NCBI RefSeq assembly: GCF_042683745.1
Contig: NZ_JBHUJX010000018.1
Location: forward strand, 124,001 to 188,000
Direction: 5' to 3'
DNA from: Pseudoneobacillus sp042683745
Lineage (GTDB): Bacteria > Bacillota > Bacilli > Bacillales > Cytobacillaceae
Length of the DNA stretch: 64,000 nucleotides
In this document: one piece after another, positions 50,340 to 59,717 of the stretch
Numbering within the stretch: the stretch's first letter is position 1
Layout: the number at the start of each line of letters is the position of its first letter
Translations under genes and position numbers: made by a program
Notes under the pieces: model-generated
What the model was told of the DNA's origin: nothing
Seen by the model: only the letters and a program-made list of their open reading frames with translations
The model's database searches: none

Positions 50340-51649
50340 TATCTTACTTTCCTTTCAATCACTTCTGTTAATTGTTTTTTCACGCCTTCAATTGGAAGTG
50401 CGTTAACGACTGGTGCTAAGAAGCCATGAATGACAAGACGTTCCGCTTCAGTTTTTGAAATTCCTCGACTCATTAGATAGTAAAGCTGTAATGGATCCAC
50501 GCGTCCAACTGATGCTGCGTGTCCAGCAGTTACATCATCTTCATCGATAAGTAGAATTGGGTTTGCATCTCCACGTGCCTTTTCACTAAGCATTAATACA
50601 CGAGATTCTTGTTCAGCATTTGATTTCGATGCACCGTGTTCTATTTTTCCAATACCATTAAAAATTGAAGATGCTTCGTCCTTCATAACTCCGTGTTTTA
50701 GAATATGCCCATCTGTATGTTTTCCAAAATGAACAATGCTTGTAGTAAAGTTTTGAATTTGTTTTCCACGACCAACGACAACCGTTTTCGTGTTACCAAC
50801 CGAACCATCTCCGATTAGGTTAGTTACGTTTTCTGAAATCGTGTTACCATCATTCATTAAGCCTAATGCCCATTCAATACGTGAATCCTTACCTGCTACA
50901 CCACGACGATTCACATAAGTCGTAACGCCTTTAGCTAAATTATCAACTGCTCCATATTGAACTTGTGCATTTGATTTCGCGATGACTTCAGTAACGAGAT
51001 TAAAGATTCCATCAGCTTCTTCAATCGTTGAAACATAGTTCTCTACATAAGTTACTTTACTATTATCTTCTGCCACAACTAATACATGGTTAAATAGATT
51101 AACCGATGCATCATCATGAACGAAAATTGCTTGGATTGGCTCTTTAAGCTCTACATTTTTAGGAACATATAAGAAAGCTCCACCATTAAGCAACGCCGCA
51201 TGCAAAGCAGTTAATTTATGTTCATCTACTTTCACACCGTTTGTCATGAAATACTTTTGTAGTAAATCACTATGCTCTTTAGCAGCTGTAAAAATATCAG
51301 TAAAAATAACTCCGCTTTCTTTTAACTCCGTGGAAACTTCTAAATAAGCTGGAGTTGTGTTGTTTTGAATATATAGGTTTTTATTGCCAGCTTCTGTGTC
51401 AACTAAAGCCTTAACCGCTTCTGGTAGATCAGATAAAGATGGATAAGTGTTGCTCTTCACTTGATGTTGCGCAAATTGAGTGAAGTTCCATTTATCGATT
51501 TTTGTTTTATCAGGCTTCGGCAACGGTAGTTGCTCCGCACTTGCTATTGCCGTTTTTCTAAGTTCTTGTAACCAGACAGGTTCGCCATTTTCTTTTGAAA
51601 AATTAGCTACATACTCCTGATCAAATGGTAATTTTGTATCAATTGTCAT
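50339..51649 (-). CDS. sufD: Fe-S cluster assembly protein SufD
   Basis: 436 residues, partner of SufB in the scaffold. Shares the beta-helix core: LNGGAFLYVPKNVELKEPIQ, TTSIVHFGKHTDGHI, and YYLMSRGISKTEAERLVIHGFL. Starts after TAGGGGGAT, 17 bases behind sufC. Confidence 0.95.
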   Translation of the reverse strand: MTIDTKLPFDQEYVANFSKENGEPVWLQELRKTAIASAEQLPLPKPDKTKIDKWNFTQFAQHQVKSNTYPSLSDLPEAVKALVDTEAGNKNLYIQNNTTPAYLEVSTELKESGVIFTDIFTAAKEHSDLLQKYFMTNGVKVDEHKLTALHAALLNGGAFLYVPKNVELKEPIQAIFVHDDASVNLFNHVLVVAEDNSKVTYVENYVSTIEEADGIFNLVTEVIAKSNAQVQYGAVDNLAKGVTTYVNRRGVAGKDSRIEWALGLMNDGNTISENVTNLIGDGSVGNTKTVVVGRGKQIQNFTTSIVHFGKHTDGHILKHGVMKDEASSIFNGIGKIEHGASKSNAEQESRVLMLSEKARGDANPILLIDEDDVTAGHAASVGRVDPLQLYYLMSRGISKTEAERLVIHGFLAPVVNALPIEGVKKQLTEVIERKVR

Positions 51650-51666
51650 GTTGATCCCCCTAACGC

Positions 51667-52452
51667 CTAAGCTTCTTGCCCAACTGTTTCGTCTTCAATT
51701 CCAAGTTCTTTCTTGATCCAGTCATATCCTTCTGCTTCTAAGCGTTGTGCAAGCTCTGGACCACCTGATTTCACAATACGACCTTGCATCATGACATGTA
51801 CAAAATCAGGAGTGATATAGTTCAATAAACGTTGATAGTGAGTAATAATTAAACATCCGAAATCTTCACCGCGCATTTCGTTAATTCCTTTAGAAACAAC
51901 TTTTAATGCATCGATGTCTAATCCAGAATCAATTTCGTCAAGAATCGCTAATTTTGGTTCAAGCATCATTAATTGTAGGATTTCGTTACGTTTTTTCTCT
52001 CCACCAGAGAAACCTTCGTTTAAGTAACGTTGTGCCATATCTTGATCCATTTCAAGAAAATCCATTTTCTCATCCATTTTACGAATAAACTTCATAAGAG
52101 AAATTTCATTTCCTTCACCAAGACGGCTATTCAAGGCAGAACGTAAAAAGTCTGCATTTGTCACACCATTAATTTCACTAGGATATTGCATTGCTAAAAA
52201 CAGACCTGCACGAGCGCGTTCATCTACTTCCATTTCAAGTACATCTTGATCATCTAAAGTAATGCTTCCACTCGTTACTTCATATTTAGGGTGACCCATA
52301 ATAGCAGAAGAAAGAGTTGATTTCCCTGTACCATTTGGCCCCATAATTGCGTGGATTTCTCCACCTTTTACTTCAAGGTTTAAACCTTTTAAAATTTCCT
52401 TCCCATCAATCGCTACATGTAAATCTTTAACCGTTAATGTTGACCCTGCCAT
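51667..52452 (-). CDS. sufC: Fe-S assembly ATPase SufC
   Basis: 261 residues, ABC-type ATPase: Walker A GPNGTGKSTLSS, signature FSGGEKKRNE, Walker B KLAILDEIDSGLD, H-loop LIITHYQRLL. First gene of the suf operon; ribosome site CGGAGGT. Confidence 0.96.
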   Translation of the reverse strand: MAGSTLTVKDLHVAIDGKEILKGLNLEVKGGEIHAIMGPNGTGKSTLSSAIMGHPKYEVTSGSITLDDQDVLEMEVDERARAGLFLAMQYPSEINGVTNADFLRSALNSRLGEGNEISLMKFIRKMDEKMDFLEMDQDMAQRYLNEGFSGGEKKRNEILQLMMLEPKLAILDEIDSGLDIDALKVVSKGINEMRGEDFGCLIITHYQRLLNYITPDFVHVMMQGRIVKSGGPELAQRLEAEGYDWIKKELGIEDETVGQEA

Positions 52453-52750
52453 ATCTATACCTCCGAAATATACAAAGTAATATTTAATGACCTATTTTGA
52501 TCATCAAACTTCATTCTCATTTTATTCTCATTACAATCTTATAACAAATAGAATCTGATAGCAACCATTTAAACTGATTTACACTATGTACATAATGTTA
52601 ACTTAATTGGATCATAATAACATTGATGTATATCAAGTTTTAAACATATTTTGCTTAGTTTTTACTACCTTTATAAATTCATGTATGGGCAATATTCGCT
52701 CAAAAATAATTATCTTCAAACCTTTTTTCTTCCTTATTATATAGTAACAA
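52453..52750 (-). promoter_or_regulatory. Intergenic region with presumed suf promoter
   Basis: About 300 AT-rich bases. Two ATTCTCA words (52513-52519, 52524-52530) 11 bases apart, read as TGAGAAT repeats in the suf direction, lie upstream of the start and could be a metal or redox regulator site. This is weak. No gene is seen. Confidence 0.3.
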
Positions 52751-52780
52751 AAAAAACTGACCAATTTTGGTCAGTTTTTT
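52751..52780 (-). terminator. metQ terminator
   Basis: Thirteen-base stem AAAAAACTGACCA / TGGTCAGTTTTTT with loop ATTT. Confidence 0.93.
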
Positions 52781-52786
52781 TTGTTG

Positions 52787-53626
52787 TTATTCAGATACAG
52801 GTACTACTGCACCCTTATATTTTTCAAGAATGAAATCTTGAATTTCTTTCGAACGTAGTACTTCAACTAACGTTTTGATTTCTTCTTTTGTTTCGTCACC
52901 ATTTCTAACTGCAATTACGTTTACATAAGGCGAATCACTTTCTTCAATCGCAATGGAGTCTTCAATAGGATTTAAACCTGCATCGATTGCATAGTTTGAG
53001 TTGATTAATACGGCATCGCCTTCGTCATTATTATAAATTTGAGGAAGTAAAGATGCTTCGTATTCTGCATCAAAATTTAATTTTTTTGGGTTATCAATAA
53101 TATCTTCAACTGTCGCTTTTGTTTTATCGATGCCTTCTTTTAAAGTAATAATGCCTTGTGATTCTAACATTGATAAAATACGTCCATGGTCTGCAACTGA
53201 GTTACTAACAATAATATGTGCACCTTCAGGAAGTTCATCTAGGCTTTTATATTTTTTAGAGTAAACACCGATTGGTTCGATATGAATACCACCAGCATTA
53301 ACAAAATCATAACCGTTTTCAGCAATTTGTGCATTTAAATAAGGAATGTGTTGGAAATAGTTTGCATCTAATTCTTTTGATTCTAACGCTTGGTTTGGAA
53401 GAACATAATCTTGGAAAGTTGTAATTTCTAAATCGATTCCTTTTTCTTTTAACAATGGTTTTGCTTCTTCTAGAATTTCAGCATGAGGTACGTTTGAAGC
53501 ACCTACAACTAATTTTTTTAATTCATCTTTCCCTTCCCCACCATCTGTTTTTTCCTCAGAAGTTCCACAAGCAGCAAGGACTAGTGCAACTGCTAATGAT
53601 AAAATAATACTTAACCATTTTTTCAT
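52787..53626 (-). CDS. metQ: Methionine-binding lipoprotein MetQ
   Basis: 279 residues, NlpA family: lipobox LAAC (Cys about residue 20), GASNVPHAEIL, FQDYVLPNQAL and AKPLL segments. Delivers methionine to MetNI outside the membrane. 15 bases behind metI; ribosome site GAGGAGAG. Confidence 0.94.
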   Translation of the reverse strand: MKKWLSIILSLAVALVLAACGTSEEKTDGGEGKDELKKLVVGASNVPHAEILEEAKPLLKEKGIDLEITTFQDYVLPNQALESKELDANYFQHIPYLNAQIAENGYDFVNAGGIHIEPIGVYSKKYKSLDELPEGAHIIVSNSVADHGRILSMLESQGIITLKEGIDKTKATVEDIIDNPKKLNFDAEYEASLLPQIYNNDEGDAVLINSNYAIDAGLNPIEDSIAIEESDSPYVNVIAVRNGDETKEEIKTLVEVLRSKEIQDFILEKYKGAVVPVSE

Positions 53627-53640
53627 TTTAATCTCTCCTC

Positions 53641-54309
53641 TTATCTTTTATCTAATTTTCTAGTGATGAAATCACCAATGAATTGAATGACAAAAACTAT
53701 GACTAATATAACAACGGTTGCCATAAATACGACATCGTAACGGCCCCTTTGAAAACCTTCCAAGTAAGCGAGGTTCCCTAATCCACCAGCACCAATAACT
53801 CCTGCCATCGCCGTAAATCCTACAAGTGAAATGGCTGTCACTGTTATTCCCGAAACTAAGGCTGGCATGGATTCAGGCAATAGCACTTTAAAAATAATCG
53901 TACTCGTTTTGGCTCCCATTGACTTTGCTGCTTCAATGACACCTTTATCAATTTCCCTTAAACCAATTTCAACCATCCGTGCATAAAATGGTGCTGCACC
54001 AATGATTAATGCCGGCAAAGCAGCGTTTTCTCCAATCATTGTTCCTACGATAAATTTCGTAAACGGAATGAGAAGAACAATTAATATAAGAAAAGGAATC
54101 GAACGGAAAATGTTAACAAATGCGCTGATGACTAGATTAATCGGTCTATTTCCCCATATATTCCCTTTTGAAGTTAGAAATAATAACAAACCGAGAAGAA
54201 TTCCTAGTAAAAAAGTTGCCAACACAGAAATCCCTGTCATATAAAGAGTTTCGTTTGTGGCTTCCCACATTCGTTCCCAGTTCACATTAGGAAAAAATTT
54301 CTCAACCAT
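53641..54309 (-). CDS. metI: Methionine ABC transporter permease MetI
   Basis: 222 residues, five helices, with the EAA loop EAAKSMGAKTSTIIFKVLLPES that contacts MetN. ATG overlaps the metN end by eight bases; GGAGGTGAT is upstream. Confidence 0.94.
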   Translation of the reverse strand: MVEKFFPNVNWERMWEATNETLYMTGISVLATFLLGILLGLLLFLTSKGNIWGNRPINLVISAFVNIFRSIPFLILIVLLIPFTKFIVGTMIGENAALPALIIGAAPFYARMVEIGLREIDKGVIEAAKSMGAKTSTIIFKVLLPESMPALVSGITVTAISLVGFTAMAGVIGAGGLGNLAYLEGFQRGRYDVVFMATVVILVIVFVIQFIGDFITRKLDKR

Positions 54310-55327
54310 TTGTGATCACCTCCACTCCAACTTGCTGTGAGCGAATATAATCAATCGCTTTCGTAATTTCTAGACTCTCACCATCTATATGAACAAACAA
54401 CGTACCATAAGATCCATTTTGTGTTTGATTGATTTTACCTTGTAAAATATTCACAGTAACCTCATGATGGCGAATTAGATTTGTGATGAGTGGTTGCTCT
54501 GCATCGTCACCACCGAAAGTTAATTGGACAATCTTACCCTCTGGATAACGTTTTACTAGGTGATCAGCAATTTCCTTCGTTTCATCAGGCTCCGTAACTT
54601 GTTGGACAAATCTTTTTGTAATGGCTTGTTTTGGATTTTTAAACACATCCAAAACAGGACCAACCTCAACAATCTTTCCGCCTTCCATCACGGCAACACG
54701 GTGACAAATTTTTTGGATTACATGCATTTCGTGAGTTATTAATACGATCGTTAATCCCAATCTTTTGTTAATATCCACAAGTAAATCTAAAATGGAGTCT
54801 GTTGTTTGTGGATCAAGTGCCGAAGTGGCTTCATCACATAATAACACCTTTGGGTTATTAGCAAGTGCACGGGCAATCCCCACTCTTTGCTTTTGCCCAC
54901 CACTCAATTCAGATGGATAAGCATTCTCCCTGCCATCCAGGCCGACAAGTTTTATCAATTCATCTACTCGTTTTTGTCTCTCCGCTTTTGCGATTCCCGC
55001 TATTTCAAGTGGAAAGGCAATGTTTTCTCTTACAGTTCTTGACCAGAGAAGATTAAAGTGCTGAAAGATCATACTGATTTCTTGACGGGCTTTACGAAGT
55101 GCACTTCCTTTTATCTTGGAAACTACACGACCTGCAACCGTTATTGTTCCATCAGTTGGAATTTCTAAACCGTTAAGCATTCGAATCAAGGTACTTTTCC
55201 CTGCACCGCTATATCCAATGACCCCGAATATTTCTCCCTCTTTTATTTCAATATTGACATCATCGACTGCTCTTACTTTTCCATTCTTGGAAGAGTATAT
55301 TTTTTGTACATTTTTAATAGAAATCAT
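54302..55327 (-). CDS. metN: Methionine ABC transporter ATPase MetN
   Basis: 341 residues: Walker A GYSGAGKSTLIR, signature LSGGQKQRVGIARAL, Walker B VLLCDEATSALDP, plus the C-terminal ACT-like NIL domain (about 265-340) that senses methionine. First gene of metNIQ, behind an S-box riboswitch. Confidence 0.95.
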   Translation of the reverse strand: MISIKNVQKIYSSKNGKVRAVDDVNIEIKEGEIFGVIGYSGAGKSTLIRMLNGLEIPTDGTITVAGRVVSKIKGSALRKARQEISMIFQHFNLLWSRTVRENIAFPLEIAGIAKAERQKRVDELIKLVGLDGRENAYPSELSGGQKQRVGIARALANNPKVLLCDEATSALDPQTTDSILDLLVDINKRLGLTIVLITHEMHVIQKICHRVAVMEGGKIVEVGPVLDVFKNPKQAITKRFVQQVTEPDETKEIADHLVKRYPEGKIVQLTFGGDDAEQPLITNLIRHHEVTVNILQGKINQTQNGSYGTLFVHIDGESLEITKAIDYIRSQQVGVEVITNG

Positions 55328-55375
55328 TTATTTCACCCACTTTATTCCGTAATATCATTGTTTTAGAAAAATAAA

Positions 55376-55541
55376 ACGCCTTTCTGCACAGATAAGCAGA
55401 AAGGCGTAATCAGACGATTTCCCTTTCTCTCATCTCCCAAAGTTTACACTTTGTGTGAATTGGCACCATTTCAACATTTGACCGTTGACGGTTGCCGGGC
55501 TTCATAGGGCACTTCCCTCCACCTCTCTTGATAAGAGCAAA
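55376..55541 (-). promoter_or_regulatory. S-box (SAM-I) riboswitch of metNIQ, with terminator
   Basis: Minus-strand leader with the S-box core CTTATCAAGAGAGGTGGAGG, then ATGAAGCCCGGCAACC and the later GGTGCCAATTC. The expression platform is the 12-bp terminator ACGCCTTTCTGC / GCAGAAAGGCGT (55376-55387, 55396-55407) with TTTTATTTTT. SAM binding should end transcription. It fills most of the 350-base gap. Confidence 0.95.
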
Positions 55542-55677
55542 AACATATCTATATTCAGTTAACACTTTAAAGCGTTTAAGTAATTTTCGTAATCACGAGT
55601 GATATCGTATCACGGAAAAAGTAGGGTGTCAATGCATTTTTCTACAATAAAATTTTGGTAATAATCGCTAATAAATA

Positions 55678-56994
55678 CTAAACTTTTAAAGCTCTCGAAC
55701 GAATTCCTGTCGATATTTCAATTGCTTGCTCAAGATCCTCGATTAAATCTTCGATATGCTCTATGCCCACGGATAAACGAATTAAATCTTCCGATACTCC
55801 GGCAGCGATTAATCCATCCTGATCCAATTGCTGATGAGTCGTGCTTGCAGGATGAATGATCAAGCTTTTCGCATCTCCAACATTAGCCACATGTGCCCAG
55901 AGCTCTAAAGAATCAATAAGTTTTGCTCCAGCCTCTCTACCACCTTTAATTCCAAACACTACCACTGAGCCTGCACCTTTTGGCAAATATTTCTCTGCTA
56001 ACTCATAATCTCGGTGATCTTCATGTCCTGGATAAGCGATCCAAGCTACAGCAGGATGCTGTTCTAGATAATGAATCAGTTCTTTTGTATTGGCAATATG
56101 TTCCTTCATTCTCACATGCAAAGTTTCGAGACCAAGTGCAAATTGGAACGCATTTTGCGGACTTAAGGAAGGTCCTAAATCACGTAATAATTGAACTCTC
56201 GCCTTTATAATATAGGCAATGGGTCCAAGTACCTCACTGTAAACGATATTGTTGTAGCTAGGATCTGGTTCATTGAAACCAGGAAATTTCGATGAACTCC
56301 AATCAAACTTCCCACCATCAACAATTACTCCTCCTAAGGTTGTTCCATTACCCAATAACCATTTCGTTGCAGAATGAATAACGATATCTGCTCCATACTC
56401 AATTGGGCGGCAAAGGTATGGAGTTGCAAATGTATTATCTACGATGAGTGGTAGCCCATGTGAATGTGCAATTTCTGCAACTCTTTCAATATCTAACACT
56501 CGCAATGAAGGATTTCCGATGGTCTCAGCAAAAATGGCTTTCGTTTTGTCTGTTATGGCTTCGGCGAAATTCTCTGGTCGCTCTGGATCCACAAACGTTA
56601 CTTTAATTCCATACTTTGGTAATGTTGTAGCGAACAAATTGTATGTTCCCCCATAAAGAGTGGAGGCTGATACGATTTCATCACCAGCTTGTGCAATGTT
56701 CAAAATAGCTAGAGTGATGGCAGCCATTCCACTTGCTACAGCCAATGCTCCCACTCCTCCTTCTAATAGGGCTACCCTTTCTTCAAAAACGGTGACAGTT
56801 GGGTTGTGAATTCTTGTGTATATGTATCCTGATTCCTTCAGTCCAAACAAGTTAGCTGCATGTTCTGTATTTTGAAATTGGTAGGCGTTATTTTGATAAA
56901 TAGGCACTGCTCTTGCACCGGTGACAGGATCTGGTTTTAATCCCCCATGAACCCCTAATGTTTCAAATCGATATTTTTTTTGTTGTTCTGTCAT
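55678..56994 (-). CDS. metY: O-acetylhomoserine sulfhydrylase (MetY family)
   Basis: 438 residues, PLP enzyme of the Cys/Met metabolism family that makes homocysteine from O-acetylhomoserine and sulfide. Seen: YTRIHNPTVTVFEERVALLEGG, SGMAAITLA, DNTFATPYLCRP and the PLP lysine in VIHSATKWLLGNGTTLGG. ATG at 56994 is eight bases after GGGAG. Controlled by an S-box leader. Confidence 0.93.
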   Translation of the reverse strand: MTEQQKKYRFETLGVHGGLKPDPVTGARAVPIYQNNAYQFQNTEHAANLFGLKESGYIYTRIHNPTVTVFEERVALLEGGVGALAVASGMAAITLAILNIAQAGDEIVSASTLYGGTYNLFATTLPKYGIKVTFVDPERPENFAEAITDKTKAIFAETIGNPSLRVLDIERVAEIAHSHGLPLIVDNTFATPYLCRPIEYGADIVIHSATKWLLGNGTTLGGVIVDGGKFDWSSSKFPGFNEPDPSYNNIVYSEVLGPIAYIIKARVQLLRDLGPSLSPQNAFQFALGLETLHVRMKEHIANTKELIHYLEQHPAVAWIAYPGHEDHRDYELAEKYLPKGAGSVVVFGIKGGREAGAKLIDSLELWAHVANVGDAKSLIIHPASTTHQQLDQDGLIAAGVSEDLIRLSVGIEHIEDLIEDLEQAIEISTGIRSRALKV

Positions 56995-57034
56995 TGCCAT
57001 CTCTCCCTAAATTATATTTGAAGAGAAATCAAAA

Positions 57035-57170
57035 AACCTCTTCTAAAAGAAGAGGTTAACTATCATCTCTTCTTATCTACCAGAGTGTTCCCCCTGCTGG
57101 ATTTAGCACCGTGTAATCTAACCGGTTGCCGGGTTTCATAGGGCCAGTCCCTCCACCTCTCTTGATAAGA
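57035..57170 (-). promoter_or_regulatory. S-box (SAM-I) riboswitch of metY, with terminator
   Basis: Minus strand: CTTATCAAGAGAGGTGGAGG, ACTGGCCCTATGAAACCCGG, CAACCGG, later CGGTGCTAAATCC, and the terminator AACCTCTTCT / AGAAGAGGTT with TTTTTTG (57057-57030). Same class as the leader at 55376-55541. Confidence 0.95.
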
Positions 57171-57273
57171 AATATTAAGTTTTAATGGTAAATTTTATAT
57201 TTAGCGCTAAATTTAAATGAATCTTATCACACGGTTTTTACAAACGTCAAGTTATTTTTTAGAAATTTCTGAT

Positions 57274-57568
57274 AGAAAAGCGGAAGTGCCCGTTTAGCGA
57301 CGTATGGACTGGTCTGCTCCGCAGTCTAGCTGCGGCTCCTAGCCCCTCGAGGTCATAAGCCACTCCTGACAAGAAGGTAAAAGGCAATCTTCTTGTCAGG
57401 ACCGTCTTATGCTTGTCGGGGCTGGTCAGTCGCCTCGCTTTTTGATGCATGAGATAAAGGAAACACGAAGAGCGATAGCGATTCGATGTTGACTTATCGT
57501 AAGGAGGAGAGGGACAGTACACTAGGCGCTGGGCACTGGAGCTAGACAATTTTCATAGTCCCAAAAAC
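57274..57568 (+). repeat. Interspersed element, copy 9 (composite, about 295 bp)
   Basis: Starts AGAAAAGCGGAAGTGCCCG and ends GGGCACTGGAGCTAGACAATT. Inside is a second, oppositely oriented element body: CTAGCCCCTCGAGGTCATAAGC...GCTTATG-like arms...CTTGTCGGGGCTGG with a 13-bp tip TCCTGACAAGAAG (57364-57376) and complement (57389-57401), followed by about 120 bases unlike other copies. It fills most of the gap 57171-57521 and its 3' end is read as the C-terminus of yusD. Confidence 0.8.
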
Positions 57569-57917
57569 ATTCTGACTCTGAAACGAATTGTAAACTCGCC
57601 AATTGAAATATAGCCTCAAGTAGTAGGGTATTTCGAAAGGAAGCTTGAATAGAAATTTGTCTTTGATTGACCATTTTTCTAAGGTGATATTGTCCAGTTA
57701 TCAATTTTTCAAAATTATCGCTTGTTCCATGGATCTTTACATTTGGAACCTTTTCCACCGTGTTTTTGCCTAATTCAACCTCTCCATTTGAAAATGATAC
57801 ATATACAGTTTTATGTCCGATATCGAAACAAACTAACATATCACTAGAATGAGTTAATATAAGTACAGATGGATTTTTCTGTAAAGAATACACCCAGCTT
57901 TGAATATATTTCTTCAT
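57522..57917 (-). CDS. yusD: SCP2 sterol-carrier-like protein YusD, tail from a repeat
   Basis: 131 residues from ATG at 57917 after AGAGGTG. SCP2-like lipid-binding domain: MLVCFDIGHKTVYVSF, VKIHGTSDNFEKLITGQYHLRK. The last 12 or so residues (WDYENCLAPVPSA and stop) are encoded by the end of interspersed element copy 9, so the original C-terminus may have been altered. Function unknown; near fatty-acid genes. Confidence 0.8.
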   Translation of the reverse strand: MKKYIQSWVYSLQKNPSVLILTHSSDMLVCFDIGHKTVYVSFSNGEVELGKNTVEKVPNVKIHGTSDNFEKLITGQYHLRKMVNQRQISIQASFRNTLLLEAIFQLASLQFVSESECFWDYENCLAPVPSA

Positions 57918-58044
57918 GGCAATCACCTCTTTAGTCATCACCATTACTATTCAGCTTTCTTGGGACAAATCCTTTAATTTTCCTTCGACAAATACCCTCA
58001 TGCACTTCGACAAAATAATTAATTTCCCGAGAAATATGTAAAAA

Positions 58045-59292
58045 CTAACTAGCTGTTTTCAGCTTTTTTTCGTCAATGATTCTTTTGAAAACAAGATAAT
58101 AATACACTGAACCAATTAAATATAAGGATGCCGTAATCGTAAAGACTGTAGCGTAGCCCCAGTAAGTGCCGTATTTAATTACGATTCCTGTTGAAACAGG
58201 TCCCATTAAAGCCCAACCAAGATTGAATACCATCTGGTTTACCGAATTGGCCAACCCCTTCATCGAATCGTCTACTTTAGACATCATTAATGATGTCTGT
58301 ATTGGGTTTCCCGCATTCATTAATGCTTGCCTAAATAAAAAACCAACCGCTGCAAGCCATAGATTTTCCGTATAAGCCGTTAATAATAGAAATGGCAATG
58401 ACAGTAATTGCAAGACAACAACAGCCCTGACCTCCCCTAATTTCTTCACAACAAGAGGACCGATAATCATAGCAATAGCCGTCGCCGCTTGACCGAGTGA
58501 AATAATAAAACCAATTGTTGTATTAGAGGCTGCAAATCGGTCTGAAAAATACAAATTTAAATATGGGATCACTAGCCCAGCCCCAACACCGATAATTAGT
58601 GAAGGGATCGCAAATAAAATGACTAACTTGTAGTTGTTTTTTTGGGCTAAACGTTTTTCTTTAACTGGACGATTTTGTTCTTTTTTGGGTAATTCTTTAA
58701 ATTTTAAAATAGGAAAAATTCCAATTAAAAAAATGACAGACCCAATAAGTAATGTATAACGAATACTTTCTACTTCGGTAAAGAAAAGAGAGAAAAGGTC
58801 CGTCAAGGTTCCACCTAATACATTTCCAATCACATTTGCTCCAGTCATGGCCGCAAATTGAATACTGAAAAGATGAACCCTTTGCTCTTGGGTTGAATTT
58901 TCAGCCAACCACGGGACACCAGAAACTTGCAGAAAAGCCATTGTCGTTCCAGTTAAGAAGGCAAACAAAATCAATAAGCTTTGTATATCAGTTATACTTC
59001 TGCATATCAGTAGAATTCCAGTGAAGACCGCTCCAATTAGCATGACTTTTTTTCGCCCTAAGCGGTCACTTAAAAAACCAGCTGGTATTAAAATGATTGC
59101 GGTGGCTAATGAATTCATTGAAATGATTTGACCGTTCACTTGCTCGGTATATCCAAGCTCTCTTATATAAAAATTATATATAACCATAAAGATTCCCATA
59201 CCAATTTGGATGAAGAGGCTACTTAATAACGCCAATCGAATATTCCGATTATAGCTGCGAATTTGGTTTGCCCATTCTTGATAAAACGCCAT
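58045..59292 (-). CDS. MFS transporter
   Basis: 415 residues, 12 helices. The A-loop motif GFLSDRLGRKKVMLIG between TM2 and TM3 is clear, and a Lys-rich central loop near residues 200-217 separates the halves. Resembles drug-efflux-like MFS proteins; the substrate is unknown. Ribosome site TAGGAGGA. Single gene between yusD and yusE. Confidence 0.85.
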   Translation of the reverse strand: MAFYQEWANQIRSYNRNIRLALLSSLFIQIGMGIFMVIYNFYIRELGYTEQVNGQIISMNSLATAIILIPAGFLSDRLGRKKVMLIGAVFTGILLICRSITDIQSLLILFAFLTGTTMAFLQVSGVPWLAENSTQEQRVHLFSIQFAAMTGANVIGNVLGGTLTDLFSLFFTEVESIRYTLLIGSVIFLIGIFPILKFKELPKKEQNRPVKEKRLAQKNNYKLVILFAIPSLIIGVGAGLVIPYLNLYFSDRFAASNTTIGFIISLGQAATAIAMIIGPLVVKKLGEVRAVVVLQLLSLPFLLLTAYTENLWLAAVGFLFRQALMNAGNPIQTSLMMSKVDDSMKGLANSVNQMVFNLGWALMGPVSTGIVIKYGTYWGYATVFTITASLYLIGSVYYYLVFKRIIDEKKLKTAS

Positions 59293-59395
59293 TTCTTTTC
59301 CTCCTAATGTTTCGCTCCCCTAAATATCATAATTCTTTCATGCTGTCCTTGTAAACAAAAGAAGCCTGACTATTAGAATTTTTTGAAAAAAATTA

Positions 59396-59418
59396 AAAAG
59401 ATGCATTAAGCATCTTTT
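59396..59418 (-). terminator. yusE terminator
   Basis: Nine-base stem AAAAGATGC / GCATCTTTT, loop ATTAA, T-rich flank on the minus strand; it overlaps the yusE stop. Confidence 0.8.
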
Positions 59419-59711
59419 AGTTTTTCATATAAATATGGAACAGAATGGAACGCATAGATTTTCTCGAGTAGTTGACCCTCCTTTATGCTTACTAAGCAAG
59501 GCACACTTTCAATTGATAGAATATCAGCGATATCTGCGGCATAATTGAGGTTCGCTTTCGCGATGTGTAAATTTGGAAGTAATTCACAGGTGACAGTTAG
59601 TATTTTCGAGGCCATTTGGCATGTTCCGCATAGTGGTGTATAAAGGTAAATCAATCCTGTTTTATTTTCCTTCAAAAAAAGCTTTATATCTTCTTGGCTA
59701 AATTCATTCAA
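59406..59711 (-). CDS. yusE: Thioredoxin-like protein YusE
   Basis: 101 residues, thioredoxin fold with active site LCGTCQMAS and cis-Pro in ESVPCLV. Reduces disulfides in the cytosol or serves as a redox helper. TTG start at 59711, nine bases after AAAAAGGA, which lies in the yusF 3' end, so the two genes are coupled. Confidence 0.87.
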   Translation of the reverse strand: MNEFSQEDIKLFLKENKTGLIYLYTPLCGTCQMASKILTVTCELLPNLHIAKANLNYAADIADILSIESVPCLVSIKEGQLLEKIYAFHSVPYLYEKLKDA

Positions 59712-59717
59712 TACGAT

